From: Methanobacteriota archaeon | Lineage (GTDB): Archaea > Halobacteriota > Methanomicrobia > Methanomicrobiales > Methanomicrobiaceae | Direction of reading: 5' to 3' | DNA: 64,000 nucleotides | NCBI GenBank assembly: GCA_023396365.1 | Contig: JAEWWL010000019.1 | Coordinates: 36,900 to 100,899 of the forward strand | Part shown: one piece after another, positions 9,038 to 17,185 of the stretch | Layout: each line of letters begins with the position of its first letter | How positions within the stretch are numbered: the stretch's first letter is position 1 | Notes under the pieces: generated by a model | The model's database searches: none | Told to the model about the DNA's origin: nothing | What the model saw: the letters and a program-made list of their open reading frames with translations, nothing else | Translations under genes and position numbers: made by a program

Positions 9038-11254
9038 TTATCTTATAAGGCCTGCGTAAATGCACTGCCCGTATGAGATGCATCCGTCTCCGAAAGGATA
9101 TTCACGGTTGACAATTAGGTTTAATCCGGCTTTTTTTATCTCATCACTTATTGTCTGCCTGATTATATGATTGATGCAGACTCCTCCTGAAAGTGCAATA
9201 TTTTCTGTATCATATTCAAAGGCTTTTTGAATTGCAATCTCTGCAAATCCGTGTGCCAGATTATACTGTACTGATGCTGCAATATCTGCGGGAGATAATT
9301 TTTGAACTGAATAAAATGCTGTTTGCAGAAGGTCTTTTGTTGAAAAGACACTGCATCCGTTCTTCTCGTAAATATCAATATCCCATAATTCTGGCTTTCC
9401 GCCGGATGCTGCAGACTCAAGCTTCATTGCGGGTTCACCGTCATATGTTCTCTCCCTGCATATTCCAAGAAGTGCTGATGCAGAATCCAAAACGCGTCCT
9501 GCACTGCTTGTGAGATGAACATTCAAACCGGTTTTCAGCTGCCTGTCAAGGATTGAAAGCTCCTGTTCCTTCCATCCTCTTGACATCAGAAGTTCAGCAG
9601 TATTCTGATCGGGCAGGACTGCGTAAAGCATTCTTTCCGGAAACTGTGTTGCAAGGTCTCCGCCAGGCATCTTTACCTGCTCTAAGTGTCCTACTCTTTT
9701 CAGGCTGGTGAGAGGGCCTGCGAAAATCTCTCCGCCCCATATTGTTCCGTCATCCCCAAGACCAACACCGTCAAGTGCTATTCCAATACAGGTGCCGATA
9801 TCCTGATCTCCTGCAGCCGCTGCAATATGCGCCCTGTGGTGCTGAACAGCTACACTCTCAATACCCAAATCGTCTGCAACCCTCTTTGCATATCTTGTGG
9901 ATAAAAATTGCGGGTGCATGTCATGCGCAATTATGTCAAACTCAGCACCTGTCAGCCTTTTCATATTTTCAACAGTACTTTCAAGGTATTCAAGAGTTGA
10001 CGGATTTTTTATGTTTCCAATGTGGGGGGATGTGAAGACAAAACCATCTTTTAGTATTGATATGTTTGAATAAAGTTCGGGGCCTGTTCCAAGGATGCAA
10101 ATATCTTTACAGTCAGTCTTTGCTCTTTTTGGAGCATATCCTCTTGAGAGTCTGATTAGATATCCTTCTCTTATGACAGAATCATCGCACCTGTTCTGAA
10201 TGCGCCTGTTATGGGTGAGATAATAATCAACACATCCTTTAAGTTTTGAAACAGCAATGTCTGTCTCTGTTATCATTGGATTTCCCGGAGCATTTGCACT
10301 TGTCATTATCAGAACAGGACTTTTTAGATACGAAAACAGAAGGTGATGGAGGCCGGTATAAGGAAGCATGCACCCGATTGTATCAAGATTGCTTATGTCA
10401 GGATGTGAAGCGGGGTCTTTTTTGTAAAGAACAGTAATCGGGTGTTCAGGACCATTTAAAATCTCTTTTTCATATGAGCTTACTCTGGCAATATCAAGAA
10501 TTGTTTTTTCTTCGGCCATTATCGCAAGAGCCTGTTCTGTTCTTCCAAGGCATTTTTTAAGTTTCAATGCACTTATTTCTGCACATGCAATATGAAAACC
10601 GCCGATGCCTTTAATAGCAAGAATTTTTCCCGAATCAAGAAGCTCTGCTGCTTTTTTTATTGGATCAGAGGTTTTTGTGTTTTCGCCGGATTTGTCCAGC
10701 AAAAAAAGTCCGGGACCGCAATTATTGCATGCTATTGTCTGTGCATGGTGCCTTCTGGACTTTGGACTCTCATATTCACTCAGGCACTCGGGACACATAG
10801 AAAATTTATCCATTGCTGTTCTTTCCCTGTCGTATGGAACATCTCTTATTATGCTGTAGCGTGGCCCGCAGTTAACGCACGATGTAGCCCAGTAGCCTTC
10901 ATAGTGTCCGCCTTCTCTAAAAATGTCTTCTATGCATTCCTTGCATATTGCAATATCCTGCGGAATGAATCCTGAGAGGATTCCTGATGAGCTTTTATCA
11001 ATAAAAAAAGATTCAGGAGCTTTACCTTCGGCATCAAAAACATCGATACTGTCTATTCTGGAAAGTATTGTTCCTTTTGATACTGCTTTTAGAAAATTCT
11101 CAAAATTATCTCCAAAAGCATTAATACGGACCTCACTTCCAAGATTTTTTACACTGCCCTGGATTTGATAATTCTTTGCCTGTGCATAGACAAAGGGCCT
11201 GAATCCCACTCCCTGAACTATGCCTTTTATTATTATCTGCCCGCTTCTTCGCAT
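9038..11254 (-). CDS. hypF: Carbamoyltransferase HypF ([NiFe]-hydrogenase maturation)
   Basis: Transfers the carbamoyl group of carbamoyl phosphate, as carbamoyl-AMP, to HypE for synthesis of the cyanide ligands of [NiFe]-hydrogenases. The 738 residues show all expected domains in order: acylphosphatase-like (VQGVGFRPFVY, residues 10-25), two zinc fingers (CKEC...CVNCGP and CPEC...CNNCGP), a YrdC-like domain, and a Kae1/HypF C-terminal domain with HHRAH and the metal-binding HDMHP. Full length. Other hyp genes are not adjacent, so it stands alone, as often in methanogens. Convergent with the gene before it. Confidence 0.96.
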   Translation of the reverse strand: MRRSGQIIIKGIVQGVGFRPFVYAQAKNYQIQGSVKNLGSEVRINAFGDNFENFLKAVSKGTILSRIDSIDVFDAEGKAPESFFIDKSSSGILSGFIPQDIAICKECIEDIFREGGHYEGYWATSCVNCGPRYSIIRDVPYDRERTAMDKFSMCPECLSEYESPKSRRHHAQTIACNNCGPGLFLLDKSGENTKTSDPIKKAAELLDSGKILAIKGIGGFHIACAEISALKLKKCLGRTEQALAIMAEEKTILDIARVSSYEKEILNGPEHPITVLYKKDPASHPDISNLDTIGCMLPYTGLHHLLFSYLKSPVLIMTSANAPGNPMITETDIAVSKLKGCVDYYLTHNRRIQNRCDDSVIREGYLIRLSRGYAPKRAKTDCKDICILGTGPELYSNISILKDGFVFTSPHIGNIKNPSTLEYLESTVENMKRLTGAEFDIIAHDMHPQFLSTRYAKRVADDLGIESVAVQHHRAHIAAAAGDQDIGTCIGIALDGVGLGDDGTIWGGEIFAGPLTSLKRVGHLEQVKMPGGDLATQFPERMLYAVLPDQNTAELLMSRGWKEQELSILDRQLKTGLNVHLTSSAGRVLDSASALLGICRERTYDGEPAMKLESAASGGKPELWDIDIYEKNGCSVFSTKDLLQTAFYSVQKLSPADIAASVQYNLAHGFAEIAIQKAFEYDTENIALSGGVCINHIIRQTISDEIKKAGLNLIVNREYPFGDGCISYGQCIYAGLIR

Positions 11255-11614
11255 TAATCAGTATCCTTGGTTTTTATGATGCTTTTTAAAAACATTTTTC
11301 TGCAATGTATGATTGGTATTCTGCAATCTTATTTGTGATTCATGATAAGAATCAGCAGCAGAATATCAAAAATGACAGTAACCGGATTTTATCAATTATC
11401 TCAGGATTTCACATGTGGATATACATGCCGGATACGTCATTTTAATTTATAACTGAATTTATGAATCTGAAATTTAAAATTTGTTTGTTTCTTCCAAACT
11501 TTTTTAAAAATTTATTCCGGGCATAACACAAATTATATATTTCTCTTAAAAAGTGCCCTTAAATTTGAAATAGGTTTATTTCACTACAGCACATATATTA
11601 ATTGGGTTTTTACT
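11255..11614. other. Non-coding spacer between hypF and the helicase operon
   Basis: About 360 bases between two divergent transcription units. The region is AT-rich and contains no open frame with a plausible start. It must hold the promoters of hypF and of the operon starting at 11615. TATA-like boxes for the rightward unit are CATATATTA (11592-11600) and GGTTTATTTC further upstream. I see no repeat, tRNA or strong hairpin. Confidence 0.5.
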
Positions 11615-12130
11615 TTGACGGGGCATATTAGAATAGTAAACGATCCTCTTGATCTTGTTCCGCTTCTGATTACTTTTAATGATTCGGACTTTAAGAATAT
11701 TTACGCTCAGCTCAGCAAAAACTGGATGACTGAAGAGGAGCTTTCAGGGGATTACGATAATGGCAAAGTTAAAGACTGCCTTGCCATTCTTAAAAAAGGC
11801 AATCTTGTAGAAGAGCAATGGAGAATGCCAAAGCCGGGTGAAAAGCCTTCCAAGGAATACAAAACAACATACAGCAAATTCCGTGCTAATTTTCAGTGTA
11901 CCATGGAGGATTTGGGAGATATCATAAATGTTTCAATATCTGCAGATGAGTCTTTAAGAAATCTGGTGGATGATATTGAAAAGGATGTAAAGGCAGGAAA
12001 CACATCTGTCAATGATCTTGCACGGAAATATAGTGTCAGTCCGGTATTTGTCAAAGGTCTTGCAAAACGTCTGCCTATTCTTGATGTGAAGGGACAGGGG
12101 CTGGTCTTTGTTGACAGTAAAGGAGAATGA
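11615..12130 (+). CDS. Winged-helix-like regulator (ArsR-type, unclassified)
   Basis: A 171-residue soluble protein. Residues about 10-80 look like a winged-helix module (AQLSKNWMTEEELSGDY ... LKKGNLVEEQW), and a second helix-turn-helix-like segment is at about 125-150 (SVNDLARKYSVSPVFVKGL). The only available start is TTG at 11615, with a weak ribosome-binding site; the nearby TATA-like box suggests a very short or absent leader. It overlaps the next gene, so the two regulators and the helicase form one operon. Target unknown; family assignment is inference from the pattern. Confidence 0.6.
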   Translation: MTGHIRIVNDPLDLVPLLITFNDSDFKNIYAQLSKNWMTEEELSGDYDNGKVKDCLAILKKGNLVEEQWRMPKPGEKPSKEYKTTYSKFRANFQCTMEDLGDIINVSISADESLRNLVDDIEKDVKAGNTSVNDLARKYSVSPVFVKGLAKRLPILDVKGQGLVFVDSKGE

Positions 12131-12920
12131 TCCTCTTTACATAATTCTCAGAAGCAAAAGAGAGGCTACCAAATTTCAGATACTTGTTGAGGTTGCAGAG
12201 CATCAGCCATCAGTAAGGCAGCAGGAGATTGCCGAAAAAATGGGTGTTACTCCACAGGCTGTCTCTGAGTACATACGTGAACTAGTTGATGACGAGATGG
12301 TAAAATCACAGGGGCGCGGAAGCTATGTTATAACTCCCAAAGGAGTGGAATGGGTAATAAACAATGCAGAAGCCCTTGAATCATATGCTAAGCATATTAC
12401 AAGGGATATTGTCCAGCAGGTTTCAGTATGGACTGCTATAGCTGATTTTAACATACGAGCCGGAGATAAGGTGGGCGTTTATATGAAAGGCGGATTTCTT
12501 CATGCTTCATATAAAGAGGAGAGTGCTTACGGAGTAGCCATTGCGGATGCAAAAAGCGGTATGGACATAGGCATATCTGAACTCAGCGGAATTATTGAAC
12601 ATTCATACGGTCTTGTTCATGTATGCAAGGTTCCGCGCATCCAGAGAGGAGGCTCTGAGAAAGTCTCACCTGACATTCTTCGTGATATCCTTGAAAAAGT
12701 TGAATTTGTTGGAACAGTCGGCATTGAGGCGGATATTGCTGTTCAAAACACCGGGAAAAAAGCGGATGTCTTTTTTGGTGCAAGAGAAGGCGTTATTGAA
12801 GCGGCGGTCCACGGCCTTGAAAGCGCCATTGTTATTGTAGATGAAGAATTTACTGATTTTCTGAAAAGACTCGAATCTTCAGATCTCCGGTATGTAATCC
12901 ATGACCTTATTGCTCCATGA
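12108..12920 (+). CDS. Predicted transcriptional regulator with N-terminal HTH (COG1497-like)
   Basis: A 270-residue protein. Residues about 15-75 form a clear winged helix: QPSVRQQEIAEKMGVTPQAVSEYIRELV, then the wing GRGSYVITPKG. Residues 90-270 are a conserved ligand- or effector-type domain with no motif I recognise. It resembles the archaeal family of predicted regulators grouped as COG1497. In-frame starts are TTG codons at 12108 and 12111, inside the preceding gene; the ATG at 12127 is out of frame. The stop overlaps the helicase ATG by four bases. Tight coupling to an RNA/DNA helicase hints at a shared function. Confidence 0.7.
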   Translation: MLTVKENDPLYIILRSKREATKFQILVEVAEHQPSVRQQEIAEKMGVTPQAVSEYIRELVDDEMVKSQGRGSYVITPKGVEWVINNAEALESYAKHITRDIVQQVSVWTAIADFNIRAGDKVGVYMKGGFLHASYKEESAYGVAIADAKSGMDIGISELSGIIEHSYGLVHVCKVPRIQRGGSEKVSPDILRDILEKVEFVGTVGIEADIAVQNTGKKADVFFGAREGVIEAAVHGLESAIVIVDEEFTDFLKRLESSDLRYVIHDLIAP

Positions 12921-14941
12921 GAATTATTGTCAGTCCGCAGCGCGGGGAATACAAACTTTTTTTTTACGACAGGCATCTTGTTGAAGGCGAAGGTGTTGTT
13001 GAACTTGCCAAAACAGCCAAGGGTTTCAGGCCTAAGAATTATCGTCTGAAGCTTTCAGATAAGCGTCAGTATGTAAATACACCGACAAAGGAGCTTATCT
13101 CACAGCTGCGTTATGCAGATATCCGTCTTGTAACAGAGAGCAAAAATTTTGAATCATTCCTAAATGATCTTCAGATTAATTTCGGATATATCCGGGCCTG
13201 CCGGACCTGTATTCTTGAAAACAGGATAACACCACTTAAAGGAAAAAATGCCGTGAAATACGGCAAAGAGTATATCTGTCTTGATTGTGCGGAAAAGGAG
13301 CTTAGACGTGAGATTGGATTTATTGGAAAGATGGGGGGGATATCAACATCCCATCTTGAAAAGCTGTTGTCACTTTATATGGATCTTGACAAGGTCCTCT
13401 CAATGGTTCAGCCTGAAAGAGTTGATCTTAAAAATACGGTTTTTGATGTTCTGCAATCGCATAAGATAATTCAGACAACTGATATTTCCACTCTTCCGCT
13501 GCCGCAGAGGTTTAAGGATGCCTCTGGTGTAAAAAACCTGATGCCTGTCCAGGAGCTTTGTGTGAATGCAGGACTTCTTGAAGGAAAAGATCAGCTTGTT
13601 GTTGCCGCAACAGCAAGCGGAAAGACATTTATCGGGGAGATGGCCGGTATAAAAAACCAGTCCGAAGGACGTGGAAATATGCTTTTTTTAGTGCCTCTTG
13701 TAGCCCTTGCAAATCAGAAATACAGCAGGTTTTCAGAACGGTACCCGTTTTTGGATGTATCTTTGCAGACAGGTGTTTCAAGAATAAATCTTCCTGAGAC
13801 AAAAGTCAATGCAAAAAGAACACTGAAATCAAATATTGTTGTTGGAACATACGAGGGAATTGACAATATACTCAGAAGAGGAAGAACAATTTCCAATATC
13901 GGTACAGTTGTAATTGATGAAGTTCAGATGCTTGAAGACCCTGAACGCGGCCACAGGCTCGACGGCCTGATTTCAAGGCTGAAGTATTCTGCACCAAATG
14001 CCCAGTTTCTCTATCTGAGTGCAACAATCGGGGCTCCTCATCTTCTGGCAGAAAAGCTGGGGGCAAATCTTATAACCTACAATGAAAGGCCGGTTCCGCT
14101 TGAACGGCATCTCATATTTGTTGAAAGGAAGCAGAAGATTGATGCAATTAAAAGTCTGGTTACAAGAGAATACAGAAATAAATCATCCAAGGGCTATAAG
14201 GGCCAGTCGATTGTATTTACATTTTCCAGATCAAGATGCCACGAAATAGCTGATGCGATAGGAGGAAAAGCGCAGGCATATCATGCCGGGCTTAGCGCCA
14301 AAGAAAGGCGCTTTGTTGAGGAAAAATTTGAGAAAGGGGAAATTTCTGCAGTTGTCACAACAGCAGCACTTGCTGCAGGTGTTGATTTTCCTGCATCTCA
14401 GGTAATATTTGATGCACTTGCAATGGGTATAAAATGGCTTACTGTTCAGGACTTCTGCCAGATGATGGGGCGTGCCGGAAGGCCTGACTATCATGATCTT
14501 GGAAAGGTAGTAATTCTTGCAGAACCTGGTGCAAGCTACTCCCGCGAGAGCAGGCTTACTGAAGAAGAGGTTGCAATAAGCCTTCTTAAAGGTGAAATGG
14601 AGGAGGTTGCGCCAGTATATGATGATGAGGCATCATCAGAGGAATTAATCTCTCATGCAGTTGTCTGCAGGGGGGATGAAGCCGGACTAAATATTATGTG
14701 CTCAACGATGGTTGGTGAAATGTCAGATGTATTCAAGCTGTTATTAAAAGATGGCTATATTTTTGTAAAAAGCGGGAAAGTTACACTTTCACCTTTGGCA
14801 AAAGTGATGGCAGAGCATTTCATCGGCATAGAAAGACTCAGGCGTATTTTGCATCTTGTAAGAAAAGTAAAAAATCCTGTAGAGATTGCTGCAGAACTTG
14901 ATTGTGAACTTTCAGAAGTGCTGAGTGATAAAAAGCACTAA
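12917..14941 (+). CDS. Archaea-specific Ski2-like superfamily II helicase (COG1202 type)
   Basis: ATP-dependent helicase of 674 residues. A long N-terminal domain carries a Cys4 zinc motif (CRTC...CLDC, residues about 95-125). The helicase core follows: Walker A AATASGKTF (about 230), DEVQ box, LSATIG, and C-terminal motifs with YHAGLSAKERR and MMGRAGRP. A C-terminal winged-helix-like part completes it. The archaeal Ski2-like helicase ASH-Ski2 has been reported in complex with RNase J and the exosome in Thermococcales; membership here is inferred from architecture. Starts with an ATGA overlap on the upstream regulator. Confidence 0.85.
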   Translation: MRIIVSPQRGEYKLFFYDRHLVEGEGVVELAKTAKGFRPKNYRLKLSDKRQYVNTPTKELISQLRYADIRLVTESKNFESFLNDLQINFGYIRACRTCILENRITPLKGKNAVKYGKEYICLDCAEKELRREIGFIGKMGGISTSHLEKLLSLYMDLDKVLSMVQPERVDLKNTVFDVLQSHKIIQTTDISTLPLPQRFKDASGVKNLMPVQELCVNAGLLEGKDQLVVAATASGKTFIGEMAGIKNQSEGRGNMLFLVPLVALANQKYSRFSERYPFLDVSLQTGVSRINLPETKVNAKRTLKSNIVVGTYEGIDNILRRGRTISNIGTVVIDEVQMLEDPERGHRLDGLISRLKYSAPNAQFLYLSATIGAPHLLAEKLGANLITYNERPVPLERHLIFVERKQKIDAIKSLVTREYRNKSSKGYKGQSIVFTFSRSRCHEIADAIGGKAQAYHAGLSAKERRFVEEKFEKGEISAVVTTAALAAGVDFPASQVIFDALAMGIKWLTVQDFCQMMGRAGRPDYHDLGKVVILAEPGASYSRESRLTEEEVAISLLKGEMEEVAPVYDDEASSEELISHAVVCRGDEAGLNIMCSTMVGEMSDVFKLLLKDGYIFVKSGKVTLSPLAKVMAEHFIGIERLRRILHLVRKVKNPVEIAAELDCELSEVLSDKKH

Positions 14942-15014
14942 ATTAGTATATCTATAAATTAACTTTTTTTTTATTTCTGTATTTTTCTGCAATTTTTTTT
15001 GGATATAGGATAAG

Positions 15015-15023
15015 TTTATTAAG
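15015..15023 (+). promoter_or_regulatory. TATA-like box of the rubredoxin-fprA-dfx operon
   Basis: TTTATTAAG lies about 25 bases before a likely transcription start near 15044, which leaves a leader of about 40 bases. A T-rich tract at about 14964-14972 separates it from the helicase gene. Confidence 0.4.
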
Positions 15024-15049
15024 TAACATTGAACAAATTACCAGTAAAT

Positions 15050-15067
15050 CGGGAATTTAGACTCCCG
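15050..15067 (+). promoter_or_regulatory. Small leader hairpin before the rubredoxin operon
   Basis: CGGGA (15050-15054) and TCCCG (15063-15067) form a five-base-pair stem with an eight-base loop at the predicted 5' end of the transcript, just ahead of the first rubredoxin. It could stabilise the mRNA 5' end or be an operator. Only the pairing is seen. Confidence 0.35.
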
Positions 15068-15084
15068 TAATATGAGGATTAATT

Positions 15085-15255
15085 ATGAAAGTCTGGAAAT
15101 GTGAAAAATGCGGATATGTTTATGATTCACGTGTAGGTGATGCAGGTTCAGGAATACCCAAGGGAACAGAATTTGAAAACCTTCCGGAAGACTGGAGATG
15201 TCCAAGATGCGGTGTTAAAAAAGATAAATTTGTTCCAATTGAGATAGAGGGATAA
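15085..15255 (+). CDS. Rubredoxin (first of a tandem pair)
   Basis: A 56-residue one-iron electron carrier. Both iron-binding Cys-x2-Cys knuckles are intact (CEKCGY at 6-10 and CPRCGV at 39-43), with the usual aromatic core and the ENLPEDWRCP motif. Start ATG at 15085. Below the length of most ORF lists. Placed before a second rubredoxin and FprA, it probably carries electrons to superoxide reductase or FprA during oxygen stress. Confidence 0.95.
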   Translation: MKVWKCEKCGYVYDSRVGDAGSGIPKGTEFENLPEDWRCPRCGVKKDKFVPIEIEG

Positions 15256-15258
15256 AAA

Positions 15259-15417
15259 ATGTCAGATAAAAAGATGAAATGCATTATCTGTGGTCATGTA
15301 TATGATCCAAAGAAGGGTGATAAGGGAGTAGAAGCCGGAACTTCGTTTTCAGAAATTTCCGCTGAATGGCATTGTCCTGTATGCGGGGCTCAAAAATCAA
15401 GTTTTATAGAGATTTAA
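15259..15417 (+). CDS. Rubredoxin (second of a tandem pair)
   Basis: A 52-residue rubredoxin with knuckles CIICGH (8-12) and CPVCGA (39-43). It differs from its neighbour: it has SEISAEWHCP where canonical rubredoxins have E.LP.DW.CP, so it may have a different partner or redox potential. The spacer to the first rubredoxin is three bases and to fprA two bases, indicating one transcript. Start ATG at 15259. Confidence 0.93.
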   Translation: MSDKKMKCIICGHVYDPKKGDKGVEAGTSFSEISAEWHCPVCGAQKSSFIEI

Positions 15418-15419
15418 AA

Positions 15420-16604
15420 ATGACAGCAAGAGAAATATGTAAAAATGTTTATTCTGTAGGTGTTATTGACTGGGACAGACAGGTGTTTGATGATCTCCTG
15501 CCCCTTCCTGACGGAACAACATATAACTCCTATCTTGTACAGGGCAGTGAAAAAACAGCTTTAATAGATGCAGTTGAGTCGGAATTTGAAGAGGAGTTCA
15601 TAACAAATCTGGCAAGATCTGATGTGAAGAAGATAGACTATATTGTGGTAAATCATACTGAACAGGATCACTCCGGTGCCATTCCTGTTTTTCTTGAGCT
15701 ATTTCCCGGAGCCAAAATTATCACATCCCAAAAAGGAAGTGAACTCTTAAAAGCATTCCTTGGGGTTCCCGATTTCAGAATAATTGTTGTTGGTGATGGT
15801 GAAACCATTTCTCTTGGGGACAAGACCCTTGAATTTTTAATAACTCCATGGGTTCACTGGCCTGACACTATGGTGACATATCTTCGGGAGGATAAGATAT
15901 TGTTCTCATGTGATCTCTTTGGTGCGCATTATGCAACGGGCAGCCTTTTTGTTGATGATGAACCGATGCATTATATTCTTGCAAAAAGGTATTTTGCCGG
16001 GATTATGATGCCTTTCAGAAGCAAGGTGAAAGAGCACATTGACAGGATCTCAGGTTATGCGATTGATATAATTGCTCCAAGCCACGGTCCGATGTATAAG
16101 GATACAAAGTACATTTTGGATGCATATTCTGAATGGAGTTCGGATAAGGTAAGAAACAGGGTTATAATTCCTTATGTATCGATGCATGGCAGTACAAAAA
16201 AGATGGTTCATTACCTAACAGAGTGTCTCATTGGAAGAGGGGTTGAGGTAAGGCCATATGATCTTGGAAGGGCAGACACAGGAAGACTGGCAATGGATCT
16301 TCTTGATGCTGCAACAATTATCATTGCATCTCCAACAGTGCTTTTCGGTCCGCATCCAAAAGCAGCAAATATTGCATTTTTAGCAAATATTCTAAAACCC
16401 AAGGCAAAATTTGTCAGCATTATCGGTTCATACGGGTGGGGCGGAAAGACTGTTAACGATCTCTCTGAAATGATAAAAAAATTAAATGTTGAAGTGTTAA
16501 ATCCGGTTTATATAAAAGGTCTTCCTGACGAGGCGGCATACAGTGACTTAGAGACTCTTGCCGACGATATCTTAAATAAGCATAAGGAACACAGCATCAT
16601 TTAA
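15420..16604 (+). CDS. fprA: F420H2 oxidase FprA (flavodiiron protein)
   Basis: Reduces O2 to water with electrons from coenzyme F420H2, an oxygen-protection reaction established for methanogen FprA. Residues 1-250 form the metallo-beta-lactamase-like domain with the diiron ligands in NHTEQDHSG, the Asp in SCDLFG and the His in APSHGP. Residues about 255-394 are the flavodoxin domain (SMHGSTKKM phosphate loop binding FMN). ATG 15420 was chosen because upstream codons belong to the rubredoxin frame shifted by one; it lies two bases after the rubredoxin stop. Total 394 residues, normal length. Confidence 0.95.
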   Translation: MTAREICKNVYSVGVIDWDRQVFDDLLPLPDGTTYNSYLVQGSEKTALIDAVESEFEEEFITNLARSDVKKIDYIVVNHTEQDHSGAIPVFLELFPGAKIITSQKGSELLKAFLGVPDFRIIVVGDGETISLGDKTLEFLITPWVHWPDTMVTYLREDKILFSCDLFGAHYATGSLFVDDEPMHYILAKRYFAGIMMPFRSKVKEHIDRISGYAIDIIAPSHGPMYKDTKYILDAYSEWSSDKVRNRVIIPYVSMHGSTKKMVHYLTECLIGRGVEVRPYDLGRADTGRLAMDLLDAATIIIASPTVLFGPHPKAANIAFLANILKPKAKFVSIIGSYGWGGKTVNDLSEMIKKLNVEVLNPVYIKGLPDEAAYSDLETLADDILNKHKEHSII

Positions 16605-16626
16605 AAATAACCGGAAGGTGAAAAAA

Positions 16627-17007
16627 TTGACAGAAAAAGCTGAAATATACAAATGTGAGAAGTGTGGAAATACAATTTTGATTCTTGATTCAGGAAAGGG
16701 GAATCTTGTGTGCTGTGATGCACCAATGAAGCTTCTTTCTGAACAGACGGCAGATTTCAAGAATGAAAAGCATGTACCTGTTGTTGAAAAAAGCGGTTCA
16801 GGCATCAAAGTGACTGTTGGATCAACAATTCATCCTATGACTCCCGAGCACCACATTGTAATGATTGCAGTAATTGACGGGGATAATCTTATGATTCATC
16901 AGCTTTCTCCCGGAGATGAGCCTGTAGCCTATTTCCCGTGCACAAATGCGGATGTTAAGGCAATAGAATACTGCAATATCCATAACCTGTGGGCAAACAA
17001 AAAATAA
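16627..17007 (+). CDS. dfx: Superoxide reductase (desulfoferrodoxin, two-iron type)
   Basis: Reduces superoxide to peroxide using rubredoxin as donor. The N-terminal desulforedoxin-like centre is complete (CEKC, residues 10-13, and CC near 29-30). The catalytic iron site ligands are visible as KHVP, HPMTPEHHI and the Cys/His of CNIHNLW, so this is a class I (2Fe) enzyme of 126 residues. The start is inferred as TTG 16627, because GGAAGGTG lies six bases before it; the upstream GTG at 16618 is itself part of that ribosome-binding site. Last gene of the oxygen-defence operon. Confidence 0.92.
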   Translation: MTEKAEIYKCEKCGNTILILDSGKGNLVCCDAPMKLLSEQTADFKNEKHVPVVEKSGSGIKVTVGSTIHPMTPEHHIVMIAVIDGDNLMIHQLSPGDEPVAYFPCTNADVKAIEYCNIHNLWANKK

Positions 17008-17010
17008 ATC

Positions 17011-17017
17011 TTTTTTT
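17011..17017 (+). terminator. T-tract after the superoxide reductase gene
   Basis: Seven T residues follow the dfx stop codon within a few bases, typical of archaeal poly-T termination. No hairpin is seen. Confidence 0.4.
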
Positions 17018-17185
17018 AAATCATTTGATACAAGTATTATGTGTCTAAAGTCATGTCTTATTATCCGGCTGTAGCTTTGTATCATCCGTCAATTGATTGG
17101 CTGAAAAATTTTTAGAGCTCTAATATTCAGATTATTATCCAAAAGGATTTATAGGCAGGCAGTAGACCTAGAAAAGGTATCTTAA

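Noticed and set aside
9038..11254. Several plus-strand open frames opposite hypF
   Set aside because: All are antisense to a complete HypF with every expected domain, and show no recognisable protein features.
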